Positions 45,542 through 56,511 of a stretch of 64,000 nucleotides of DNA are shown piece by piece. Source of the DNA: Archivesica marissinica (taxonomy: Eukaryota; Mollusca; Bivalvia; Venerida; Vesicomyidae). The stretch spans positions 57,213,931 through 57,277,930 of the forward strand of contig CM026404.1 of NCBI GenBank assembly GCA_014843695.1, in the 5' to 3' direction. Both the position numbers and the translations under genes were made by a program. The number at the start of each line of letters is the position of its first letter. The stretch's first letter is position 1. Under the pieces are notes generated by a model. That model had not been told where the DNA came from and made no database searches. It saw only the letters and a program-made list of their open reading frames with translations.

Positions 45542-45669
45542 CTGTTTTGTTCTCGCATGGCTCTGATAGTGGTCATGCCAGTGATAGTCTCCGAGAAGTG
45601 AGCATATATAGGTGATAGTGTCACGCTTGAGATTCTTTTTATTTCCCTTGAAGTCTGTCTGTAGTAATT
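45542..45669 (-). CDS. ABCC10: ABCC10-like exon: intracellular loop of TMD2
   Basis: Acceptor gttcaattcag and donor aacag|gtaccg. Reads NYYRQTSREIKRISSVTLSP and then IYAHFSETITGMTTIRAM, the conserved cytoplasmic loop (SPIYAHFSETITG) of ABCC TMD2. 128 nt; begins in phase 0 and ends with AG of an Arg codon. It is too short to stand out as an open frame and was found by extending homology between neighbouring exons. Confidence 0.94.
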
Positions 45670-45844
45670 CTGAATTGAACATAATATACATAAAAAAGAG
45701 GTGTCTCATTTAAATAGGGGTGACACTCTAATAAACAAACACTTTACTATAGTTATATGTATTGAAATTAAACACCAAAAGGTAAACAGTAACATTCTTG
45801 AACAATAATCTCTTTGTTCTAATGAACAAAGCAAGGAGATAAAG

Positions 45845-46475
45845 AATTGCTATGCCATCCTCATTCCTCTACTGGATAAAGAATTTGTACGCCATCCACA
45901 TTCCTCTACCGGATAAAGAATATGTACGCCATCCACATTCCTCTACCGGATAAAGAATTTGTACGTCATCCACATTCCTCTACCGGATAAAGAATTTGTA
46001 CGTCATCCACATTCCTCTACCGGATAAAGAATTACTATGCCATCCTCATTCCTCTACCGGATAAAGAATTGCAATGCCATCCACATTCCTCTACCGGATA
46101 AAGAATTGCTATGCCATCCTCATTCCTCTACCGGATAAAGCATTACTATGCCATCCTCATTCCTATACCGGATAAAGCATTACTATGCCATCCACATTCC
46201 TCTACCGGATAAAGAATTGCTATGCCATCCTCATTCCTCTACCGGATAAAGCATTACTATGTCATCCTCATTCCTCTACCGGATAAAGCATTACTATGCC
46301 ATCCACATTCCTCTACCGGATAAAGAATTGCTATGCCATCCACAATCCTCTACCGGATAAAGAATTGCTATGCCATCCACATTCCTCTACCGGATAAAGA
46401 ATTGCTATGCCACCCACATTCCACTACCAGATAAAGAATTTGTACACCATCCACATTCCACTATGCCATAAAAAA
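45845..46475. repeat. 37-bp minisatellite, about 17 copies
   Basis: Units ctctaccggataaagaattg then ctatgccatccacattc, with variants in acg/atg and ccaca/cctca. Period 37, so it does not keep a reading frame. It lies in the intron between the exons at 47118 and 45669. Confidence 0.95.
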
Positions 46476-46552
46476 GTCCCATACCAGATACAGCAATATA
46501 ATTGTTTTATTGTCAGTAACACTATTCAAGGTCATCACTGATTAAGTATAAA

Positions 46553-46967
46553 CCCATTCAACCCCAAGTAACTGACATGCACTGGTGCATGATATTAACC
46601 CATTCAACCCCAAGTAACTGACATGCACTGGTGCATGATATTAACCCATTCAACCCCAAGTAACTGACATGCACTGGTGCATGATATTAACCCATTCAAC
46701 CCCAAGTAACTGACATGCACTGGTGCATGATATTTAACCCATTCAACCCCAAGTAACTGACATGCACTGGTGCATGATATTAACCCATTCAACCCCAAGT
46801 AACTGACATGCACTGGTGCATGATATTTTTAGACCAATAAATTAATAAGAAAATTACCGTTGGACCAGTTCATTTATTAAAATGGGTAATTTTATCTAAA
46901 AAGTGCAGATCCTGATGAGACGGCTCGTCACGAAGTCTATTTAGAGGCCTGTAGTGTTGAAAGGGCT
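46553..46967. mobile_element. TTAA-type MITE with its 46-bp end amplified six times
   Basis: The end segment cccattcaaccccaagtaac-tgacatgcactggtgcatgata is repeated with period 46 from about 46553 to 46830. The MITE interior follows (gaccaataaattaataagaa, gcagatcctgatgagacggc) and the other end gtgttgaaagggc near 46967. It is the same family as 30984-31209 and 50020-50253. Confidence 0.92.
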
Positions 46968-47117
46968 ACGGCCAGTTCAGCAACCAGTTTGTTGAAGAAC
47001 ATAACACACAGACTGCTATATAGCTTCACATGACCATTTTAAAAATCCATCCAGAATGGGGAAAACCGGCAATTTCTCGAGTAAGAAACATTTTACGAAA
47101 AATAAATAATCACTTAC

Positions 47118-47333
47118 CTGAATTTTATAATATAACAACCCCAACGGCAGAAGTAAGATAGAAAACCAGGGTAAACCATAGCACGTGATCACAATGGTGC
47201 CAAGAATGCCGTAGATTTGTGCAAGGAATATGTTCATTATAAATGGTAGAGAGTCATCAATAGAGTAGACATCTGATGAAAATCTGTTCACAATTCGACC
47301 AATCGGTGTTGTGTCAAAGAACGAGATGGGAGC
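47118..47333 (-). CDS. ABCC10: ABCC10-like exon: TMD2 core helices
   Basis: Acceptor cttatcttccag and donor attcag|gtaagt. Reads APISFFDTTPIGRIVNRFSS, then DSLPFIMNIFLAQIYGILGT and two further hydrophobic stretches. FFDTTPxGRIxNRFSxD is the classic ABCC intracellular motif. Exactly 72 codons, phase 0 on both sides. The first 20 nt and the 3' splice site are the unit of the 68-bp array that follows on the plus strand. Confidence 0.97.
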
Positions 47334-49901
47334 CTGGAAGATAAGATGGAAAGGTATGATTCACACTGAACACAATACAGTCAAAGAACGAGATGGGAGC
47401 CTGGAAGATAAGATGGAAAGGTATGAATTCACAATGAACACAATACAGTCAAAGAACGAGATGGGAGCCTGGAAGATAAGATGGAAAGGTATGAATTCAC
47501 ACTGAACACAATACAGTCAAAGAACGAGATGGGAGCCTGGAAGATAAGATGGAAAGGTATGAATTCACAATGAACACAATACAGTCAAAGAACGAGATGG
47601 GAGCCTGGAAGATAAGATGGAAAGGTATGAATTCACAATGAACACAATACAGTCAAAGAACGAGATGGGAGCCTGGAAGATAAGATGGAAAGGTATGAAT
47701 TCACAATGAACACAATACAGTCAAAGAACGAGATGGGAGCCTGGAAGATAAAATGGAAAGGTATGAATTCACACTGAACACAATACAGTCAAAGAACGAG
47801 ATGGGAGCCTGGAAGATAAGATGGAAAGGTATGAATTCACAATGAACACAATACAGTCAAAGAACGAGATGGGAGCCTGGAAGATAAGATGGAAAGGTAT
47901 GAATTCACAATGAACACAATACAGTCAAAGAACGAGATGGGAGCCTGGAAGATAAGATGGAAAGGTATGAATTCACAATGAACACAATACAGTCAAAGAA
48001 CGAGATGGGAGCCTGGAAGATAAGATGGAAAGGTATGAATTCACAATGAACACAATACAGTCAAAGAACGAGATGGGAGCCTGGAAGATAAGATGGAAAG
48101 GTATGAATTCACAATGAACACAATACAGTCAAAGAACGAGATGGGAGCCTGGAAGATAAGATGGAAAGGTATGAATTCACAATGAACACAATACAGTCAA
48201 AGAACGAGATGGGAGCCTGGAAGATAAGATGGAAAGGTATGAATTCACAATGAACACAATACAGTCAAAGAACGAGATGGGAGCCTGGAAGATAAGATGG
48301 AAAGGTATGAATTCACACTGAACACAATACAGTCAAAGAACGAGATGGGAGCCTGGAAGATAAGATGGAAAGGTATGAATTCACAATGAACACAATACAG
48401 TCAAAGAACGAGATGGGAGCCTGGAAGATAAAATGGAAAGGTATGAATTCACACTGAACACAATACAGTCAAAGAATGAGATGGGAGCCTGGAAGATAAG
48501 ATGGAAAGGTATGAATTCACAATGAACACAATACAGTCAAAGAACGAGATGGGAGCCTGGAAGATAAGATGGAAAGGTATGAATTCACACTGAACACAAT
48601 ACAGTCAAAGAACGAGATGGGAGCCTGGAAGATAAGATGGAAAGGTATGAATTCACAATGAACACAATACAGTCAAAGAACGAGATGGGAGCCTGGAAGA
48701 TAAGATGGAAAGGTATGAATTCACAATGAACACAATACAGTCAAAGAACGAGATGGGAGCCTGGAAGATAAGATGGAAAGGTATGAATTCACAATGAACA
48801 CAATACAGTCAAAGAACGAGATGGGAGCCTGGAAGATAAGATGGAAAGGTATGAATTCACACTGAACACAATACAGTCAAAGAACGAGATGGGAGCCTGG
48901 AAGATAAAATGGAAAGGTATGAATTCACACTGAACACAATACAGTCAAAGAACGAGATGGGAGCCTGGAAGATAAGATGGAAAGGTATGAATTCACAATG
49001 AACACAATACAGTCAAAGAACGAGATGGGAGCCTGGAAGATAAGATGGAAAGGTATGAATTCACAATGAACACAATACAGTCAAAGAACGAGATGGGAGC
49101 CTGGAAGATAAGATGGAAAGGTATGAATTCACAATGAACACAATACAGTCAAAGAACGAGATGGGAGCCTGGAAGATAAGATGGAAAGGTATGAATTCAC
49201 AATGAACACAATACAGTCAAAGAACGAGATGGGAGCCTGGAAGATAAGATGGAAAGGTATGAATTCACAATGAACACAATACAGTCAAAGAACGAGATGG
49301 GAGCCTGGAAGATAAGATGGAAAGGTATGAATTCACAATGAACACAATACAGTCAAAGAACGAGATGGGAGCCTGGAAGATAAGATGGAAAGGTATGAAT
49401 TCACAATGAACACAATACAGTCAAAGAACGAGATGGGAGCCTGGAAGATAAGATGGAAAGGTATGAATTCACAATGAACACAATACAGTCAAAGAACGAG
49501 ATGGGAGCCTGGAAGATAAGATGGAAAGGTATGAATTCACAATGAACACAATACAGTCAAAGAACGAGATGGGAGCCTGGAAGATAAGATGGAAAGGTAT
49601 GAATTCACAATGAACACAATACAGTCAAAGAACGAGATGGGAAGCCTGGAAGATAAGATGGAAAGGTATGAATTCACAATGAACACAATACAGTCAAAGA
49701 ACGAGATGGGAGCCTGGAAGATAAGATGGAAAGGTATGAATTCACAATGAACACAATACAGTCAAAGAACGAGATGGGAAGCCTGGAAGATAAGATGGAA
49801 AGGTATGAATTCACAATGAACACAATACAGTCAAAGAACGAGATGGGAGCCTGGAAGATAAGATGGAAAGGTATGAATTCACAATGAACACAATACAGTC
49901 A
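47314..49901. repeat. 68-bp minisatellite carrying a 3' splice site, about 38 copies
   Basis: On the plus strand each unit is tcaaagaacgagatgggagc-ctggaagataagatggaaag followed by gtatgaattcacaatgaaca-caatacag. On the minus (gene) strand this is a pyrimidine-rich tract ccatcttatcttccag and the first 20 nt of the exon at 47118-47333. Variants: cacactg for cacaatg, aaaatgg for aagatgg, and two 69-bp units near 49641 and 49780. The array is very homogeneous, so it is young or homogenised. Confidence 0.98.
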
Positions 49902-50305
49902 AAACATATCTTAAGCAGCCAGCCAGGGGAATCCCATAAAGTGGCTGCTTTACACAGGTGTCTGCTTAATAGAGGGCAAATGTATAATAAAACAACATAT
50001 CTGGAAACTGGCTACTTAACCCTTTCAACACCACAGACCTCTAAATAAGCTTACAAAAAGTGTACATCCAGATGAGCCAGCTATTGACGAGCAGTCTCAT
50101 CAGGATCTGCACTTTTTGCCAGTAATATTACTAATTTTTAGACAAAATTACCCATTTTGATAAATGAACTGGACCAAATATAATTTTCTTATTAATTTAA
50201 TGGTCTAAAAATATCATGCACCAGTGCATGTCAGTTATTTGGTGTTGAATGGGTTAATACAGATTGTCTGCTTAATGGAGGTGATCACTAACACAGGTTT
50301 GACAG
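49896..50305. mobile_element. Tc1-type MITE (CAGTCAAACCTG family) split by a TTAA MITE
   Basis: Left part 49896-50019 and right part 50254-50305 align with 37414-37585. The insert at 50020-50253 interrupts it at gctac-TTAA-tacag, where the intact copies have gctgcttaatacag. Confidence 0.9.
50020..50253. mobile_element. TTAA-flanked MITE (same family as 30984), nested
   Basis: Reverse orientation relative to 30984-31209: starts ccctttcaacaccacagacc, ends ggtgttgaatggg, with TTAA at 50016-50019 and 50254-50257. Confidence 0.94.
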
Positions 50306-50739
50306 AAACAATAGAGCCAAATACAGTCAAACCTGTGTTAGTGGTCAGCACTACAAATACATAGCATTTATACAGCGCAAAAATTAAATAAATTCTATTG
50401 CGATTCACAATTACAGATGCAATTTTAAACATTTACACATGACAATAATATATGGAAATATAAATAAAAATGTATACATATATAGATATAACTAGGATTC
50501 TAGTAATTGGATAAGAACATATTTTATCATGATATCTACACCATTACAGTATATAAGTGAGCGATTGGATTAGCGATAAAAGTGGCAATATGAACCATAG
50601 ACCCAAACACCGCCGTAAGAATGACAACCGTGATGTGGCCAGTACAGTGATTGGGCCGGTACAGTGATCCGCCCATCACCACACGACAAAGCTCGAACCC
50701 AAGAGAATGCCCATACAACACTTCACTCGTCAATCCATT

Positions 50740-50882
50740 TATTAAGCAGCCAACCTGTATTAAGCAGCCAGTTCCCCAATATGCTGTTTTATTATACATT
50801 GGACCTCTATTAAGCAGCCACCTGTGCTAAGCAGCCACTTTCTGAGAATCCCTTGGCTGGCTGCTTAAGACAGGTTTGACTG
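50740..50882. mobile_element. Tc1-type MITE, one end missing
   Basis: Starts in the interior (attaagcagccaacctgtat) and ends gacaggtttgactgtaaa. A separate 25-bp end fragment (tacagtcaaacctgtgttag) lies at about 50322. Confidence 0.8.
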
Positions 50883-50965
50883 TAAAAAGATATGTGTACT
50901 GCTTTGTGTGTCTCCCTTTTTAGATGGATATTAAATGTAAATTATCACCCTAATACCGTCATGGG

Positions 50966-51017
50966 CACAGGCACCAGACACAAAAATTTTTAATTTTTTT
51001 TGTGTCTGGTGCCTGTG
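50966..51017. repeat. near-perfect hairpin, arms about 21 bp
   Basis: cacaggcaccagacacaaaa pairs with the reverse complement ttttgtgtctggtgcctgtg around an AT-only loop. Confidence 0.92.
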
Positions 51018-51072
51018 GTCATGGGTTATGAAGTTATTGCCAAGACAAAAATAAGACAATTACATTTGGACA

Positions 51073-51415
51073 TTAATGAACATTGGTTTGGCTACTACAT
51101 TATCAATGTATGTCGTATTGGTAATGGCGTCAAGAGGTGCTTACATGAGGGAAAGGGTTAATGAACATTGGTTTGGCTACTACATTGTCAATGTATGTCG
51201 TATTGGTAATGGCGTCAAGAGGTGCTTGCATGAGGGAAAGGGTTTATGAACATTGGTTTGGCTACTACATTGTCAATGTATGTTGTATTGGTAATGGCGT
51301 CAAGAGGTGCTTGCATGAGGGAAAGGGTTTATGAACATTGGTTTGGCTACTACATTGTCAATGTATGTCGTGTTGGTAATGGCGTCAAGAGGTGCTTGCA
51401 TGAGGCAAAGGGTTA
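51073..51415. repeat. 85-bp tandem repeat, 4 copies (MITE-derived)
   Basis: Units start atgaacattggtttggctac at 51076, 51161, 51246 and 51331, and end gaggtgctt-catgagggaaagggtt. The unit is the right end of the MITE seen at 16264-16685. Confidence 0.92.
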
Positions 51416-51503
51416 ACCCTTTAAATATGATCTTGACCTTAGTTAAGAAGAAGTCGTAAATGTTATTTTTAACATGGACCTTTAGGGGGGGGGGTGACCT
51501 TGT

Positions 51504-52028
51504 TTAAAGCGACACTACATCAGTGAAAATGCAAATTTCTATAGAATGTAATTTCCTATTGTATGGTATATATTTTTTTCAAATATTTGCCTCAAAATCT
51601 GAATATTTCAACTAATAAACAAACGTCGTATATGCGGTTTGTTGAAATAACAAAATAATGTAAATATTGTCGACATCCATGTGGAATACAACGCGTGTAT
51701 CTTGAATAACTCGATTTATGGTACAGATTTACTCACTTTTGTGCTTATGCATATTTATTTGTAGACTAATCTTAGTTGAATTATCTCTAGATGACACAGT
51801 ATCACTCGTTAAGTATCAACTCCAATAACAAACAAACATCAATTCAGGAGCATGGATGACAGTTATATGAAATCCTACTTTCACTTTTGAAAGTTTGTTG
51901 ACCACAAAAACACTGTTTATTGATTCAATGTTAATGTTCGAATGTATTCAGAAGAATTTGTAGTAGCAATGCATGTATACGTTAACAAATGCATTTTTTT
52001 TTATTTTTGCGATGTAATGTCGCTTTAA
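51504..52028. mobile_element. MITE (TTAAAGCGACA family), full length
   Basis: Ends ttaaagcgacactacatcag and gcgatgtaatgtcgctttaa. Opposite orientation to 23383-23884. Confidence 0.88.
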
Positions 52029-52299
52029 TATTTCAAATGATATCATTGCAGTTTCCTCATTATGTAATTGCCGTGAATTCAAAAATCAACATTTTGTGAG
52101 CTTCTCCATACTCCACAATGCAAAGCGATGTCATGTCAATTTGCATTATGGGAAAAATAACAACATTTTGACTTCAATGGACAAAAAAAATATCTCCATC
52201 TTGAATATGATGATATAATTTTAAATAACTTTTCTTATAAAATGAACAAAATATAAAGTTCCATGGATTTTGATGGGACAGACTTTAATGGCCCCGTGC

Positions 52300-53470
52300 T
52301 TCATACCAAGTTTCATCAGGATTGACATGGCTGCCATCTACTAGTCATCCATACCATGTTTCATCAGGATTGACATGGCTGCCATCTACTACCTAGTCTC
52401 CCATACCATGTTTCACCAGGATTGACATGGCTGCCATCTACTAGTCATCCATACCATGTTTTATCAGGATTGACATGGCCGCCATCTACTAGTCATCCAT
52501 ACCATGTTTCATCAGGATTGACATGGCTGCCATCTACTACCTAGTCTCCCATACCATGTTTCACCAGGATTGACATGGCTGCCATCTACTAGTCATCCAT
52601 ACCATGTTTTATCAGGATTGACATGGCCGCCATCTACTAGTCATCCATACCATGTTTCATCAGGATTGACATGGCTGCCATCTACTACCTAGTCTCCCAT
52701 ACCATGTTTCACCAGGATTGACATGGCTGCCATCTACTAGTCATCCATACCATGTTTTATCAGGATTGACATGGCTGCCATCTACTAGTCATCCATACCA
52801 TGTTTCACCAGGATTGACATGGCTGCCATCTACTAGTCATCCATACCATGTTTCATAAGGATGGCTGCCATCTACTAGTCATACATACCATGTTTCATCA
52901 GGATTGACATGGCTGCCATCTACTAGTCATCCATACCATGTTTTATCAGGATTGACATGGCTGCCATCTACTAGTCATCCATACCATGTTTCATCAGGAT
53001 TGACATGGCTGCCATCTACTAGTCATCCATACCATGTTTTATCAGGATTGACATGGCTGCCATCTACTAGTCATCCATACCATGTTTCATAAGGATGGCT
53101 GCCATCTACTAGTCATACATACCATGTTTCATCAGATTGACATGGCTGCCATCTACTAGTCATCCATACCATGTTTCACCAGGATTGACATGGCTGCCAT
53201 CTACTAGTCATCCATACCATGTTTCATCAGGATTGACATGGCTGCCATCTACTAGTCATCCATACCATGTTTTATCAGGATTGACATGGCTATCATCTAC
53301 TAGTCATCCATACCATGTTTTATCAGGATTGACATGGCTGCCATCTACTAGTCATCCATACCATGTTTTATCAGGATTGACATGGCTGCCATCTACTAGT
53401 CATCCATACCATGTTTTATCAGGATTGACATGGCTGCCATCTACTAGTCATCCATACCATGTTTCATCAA
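52300..53470. repeat. 48-bp minisatellite, about 24 copies
   Basis: Units catccataccatgtttcatc then aggattgacatggctgccat and ctactagt. Some units are 51 bp (ctactacctagtctcccata) or shorter (ataaggatggctgcc). Groups of three units recur in the same order between 52330 and 52760. Confidence 0.96.
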
Positions 53471-53486
53471 AATTGGTGTGTGTTTC

Positions 53487-53694
<208 letters not shown>

Positions 53695-53857
53695 TTAACT
53701 TGACCCAGTGCCCTAGTTTTGTATTGAAATTACCGGAAAATTAACCGACTCCTCCTGACTGAGTACATCACCAGATAAATGTTCGCAAACAGTCTACCTT
53801 TAATAAATTAGTAGAAAGTAGCAGAGTAGGGGCCACATAAAACACTTCAGTAACTAT

Positions 53858-54610
53858 TAGGGATGTCAACGAGTAGTGATTTTGGTACTCGAGTACTCGG
53901 AAAGGTATTCGATCGAGTACTCGAGTACTCAGTTACCGTTACCGTGGATTATGCTTCTTGTCTCGTCAATCAGATTGGTCCTGCTTTTAATCAATTCATT
54001 GCTTCGATGTGTTGTCCAGTACTTCCATACCACAGATTTAGGTGGAGGCATTCTCACAATTCACTTATATTACTATACTACTATTATATTCTAAAGATCT
54101 CTTCACAGTTTAACAGCGTTAACGTTAATGGCAAAAGTTACGATATTTATTATTTAACAACTATTTCGGTATTGCCCTGCTATGGGTAGCTGTTTAAAGT
54201 TCTAAATTGAGTAATCAATTAAGAGTCAATGATAACATCAAAACAAGTTCTGACCACCAGACAAAAGATGTCATTCACACGACAGACAATCGGACGACCC
54301 GCCTCAGTAGTGACGACAATGATAAAATAATTTGCATCAAACTTACGCTTCCCAATTAAGTTGAATCAACACCTTAATTATTCGGTCACTGTAGCTCTGT
54401 GTGATATACAGGTATTGTTAATCACCATGACACGCTGTATATTGCATTGTTTGGTACAGCGGAAGTTTCGCTAATCCCACTGATCACGATTTGTTCACAG
54501 GCAACTCAGATTTGTTGATTTTATTTTTTTTAACCGAGTACTCGATTATCTGAAAAGTATTCGATACTCGGTCGTTTGAACGAGTACTCGAGTACTCGTT
54601 GACATCCCTA
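53858..54610. mobile_element. hAT-type MITE, 753 bp
   Basis: Inverted ends tagggatgtcaacgagta (perfect over 18 bp) with subterminal ctcgagtactcgagtactc repeats. The 8-bp duplication gtaactat lies at 53850-53857 and 54611-54618, the hAT signature. No transposase frame. It ends 20 bp from the donor of the exon at 54631. A partial relative lies at 30715-30880. Confidence 0.95.
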
Positions 54611-54630
54611 GTAACTATGCTAAATTGTAC

Positions 54631-54872
54631 CTTTAATATATTGTTCAGTAATTTCCTGTGGATAGTCTGCGCAGCACAGATTCCACCATAAGCAAACAGA
54701 AAAGCTCGAAACAAGGCGAAGATAGAGTTTGCTCCAGCCAAACAGCCGTAAATACTCAGGTAGAACATTACATCGTCACCGGCTGTCGTCACATTCTGCA
54801 CGCTGTTGTCTGCTGGCTTCTTGGAATGCGATACCCAATAGGACAACCACCAATCATTTATGTTACGTGATG
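54631..54872 (-). CDS. ABCC10: ABCC10-like exon: first helices of TMD2
   Basis: Acceptor ctgtgtttcag and donor ttaaag|gtacaa. Reads ASRNINDWWLSYWVSHSKKP, then VMFYLSIYGCLAGANSIFAL (membrane helix) and RAFLFAYGGICAAQTIHRKL. The NDWWLSxW motif is characteristic of ABCC members and the whole exon aligns with MRP7. 242 nt; completes the codon left by the exon at 58409. Confidence 0.97.
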
Positions 54873-54899
54873 CTGAAACACAGCAAGATTAGCAGGGTT

Positions 54900-55230
54900 C
54901 ATTCTAGGTCAGAATTTTTGGGAGAAGTGAGAAAGCGCATGATCGCTTCCTTAAATGGTGTTCTTTAATATACTTCTGCAAAATAGGGTTAAAATACACA
55001 GTACAACCATTAAATACAACATTTGAATAGAAGGAGTGCTTTATAATGGGCCAGTGTATCTTACTAGACACAATTTTGTTTGAAAATCGTAAAAAACAAA
55101 AACTTTTTTCTTTTTTTTTTTAGGGAGAAGTGGGCCCCCAGAGGGCGAAGTCAGGATCCCTAGGGCGACAATTTCGCCCACATCGCCCTCTAGAATGATC
55201 CCTGTGATTACCTTCATAAACAATGTACAA
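54900..55230. repeat. diverged repeat pair (with 55930-56235)
   Basis: 54900-55210 and 55930-56235 align loosely: aatttttgggagaagtgaga, gggttaaaatacacagtac, gaaggagtgctttataatgg and a gccctccagaa-type end. It is an unnamed interspersed repeat present twice in this intron. Confidence 0.65.
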
Positions 55231-55273
55231 TCTAAGTAACTAACGTCTCACTTTTTCCTTAACAAACATGTTA

Positions 55274-55548
55274 GGCTTGTTTGTTTGTTAGTTTGGGTTT
55301 TACGCCTGCATCAGCACCATTTTGGGCTATATCGCCGGCGGGCAGTTTACCTAACAACACCTTTCCTGGGCAGGCTCCAGCGGTTAACCAGTACTTGGGT
55401 GCCCCAATCTCTGTAAGAAACTGCCAACTTTTTCATATAAATGAGACATGGCCTGAGCAGGGCTCGAACCCGTGACCATCAAGTGATGATAGGTTACAGT
55501 GGTATACAAGTCAATGACTTTAACCACTCGACCACGGAGGCGGACCCC
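55274..55548 (-). mobile_element. SINE (family B)
   Basis: Full length in reverse. The 10-bp duplication aaacatgtta lies at 55264-55273 and 55549-55558. Confidence 0.94.
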
Positions 55549-55627
55549 AAACATGTTAAAGCTCTAGTTAATTAATCAAGTACGTCTATATTTGTTTGTG
55601 TTTGCAAGTAGAGTAACATAGAAGTTA

Positions 55628-55857
55628 GTTTATACAAATTTATTTTAGCTCGATACTTATATTAATCACTCTCGACACCTCATTCCTGATGGAATCCATC
55701 GCCACGAGGGAGAGAGAAGAGTCAACATGGAATTTAAATACCTTGTCTAAGAGCACAATCGTAAGGGCACAATCGTAATGGCTCCAGCGGGTCTCGAACC
55801 CCGACCGTTCGCACCTGAAGCGAACGCGCATCCACTGCGTTATCATGACTTCCACAA
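55628..55857 (-). mobile_element. SINE (family C)
   Basis: Reverse orientation, with a small internal duplication of gcacaatcgtaa. The 7-bp duplication gaagtta lies at 55621-55627 and 55858-55864. Confidence 0.9.
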
Positions 55858-56511
55858 GAAGTTAAAGATTACACTTGAGCAGTTATGGTCATAAATGCAT
55901 AGTAACTTTCTAGCTTTATTTATCAGGAGAACCAGGGCTCAAGCTAGGCCCAAATTGTTGGGAGAAGTGAGAAAGCACGAGATTGTGTTATCTAATGGCA
56001 TTATATAATCATTTCAACATAAAAGGGTTAAAATACACAATATGACCATTAAATACAAGATATGAATAGAAGGAGTGCTTTACAATGGCCAATGTATCTT
56101 ACTGAACAATATTTTGTCTGAAAATTGTAAAAAAAACAATTTAAGTTTTATTTTCTTTAGCGAAAAGTGGAGCCCTGGAGTCCCTTGGCACCCTGACTTC
56201 ACCCAAGTTGCCCTCCAGAAAAAGCCCTGGAGAACCATTGAAATAGTCGCTCCACTTTGGCAACAACTTACATTTCCGCTGCTGCCTTTGTGTGTTTTAC
56301 GTTTATTTATCATCGCTACCGGTTGCCCATACACTTAACAACTCTTATAAGTGTGCATCTTTGATTTCCGTATAACTTTTTTATTTATCAATATTTTTGC
56401 ACGAAATTTTGTGTACTGGCTATTGACTACATTTCGAGTATTATCCCGTGCTCCACATGTTCAATTTAATCTATACGGCGCGTTGAACCACGCAACGTCA
56501 AAATCAACACA

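Noticed and set aside
45845..46475. CRISPR-like direct repeats
   Set aside because: Whole units are repeated without unique spacers, in an intron of an animal gene.
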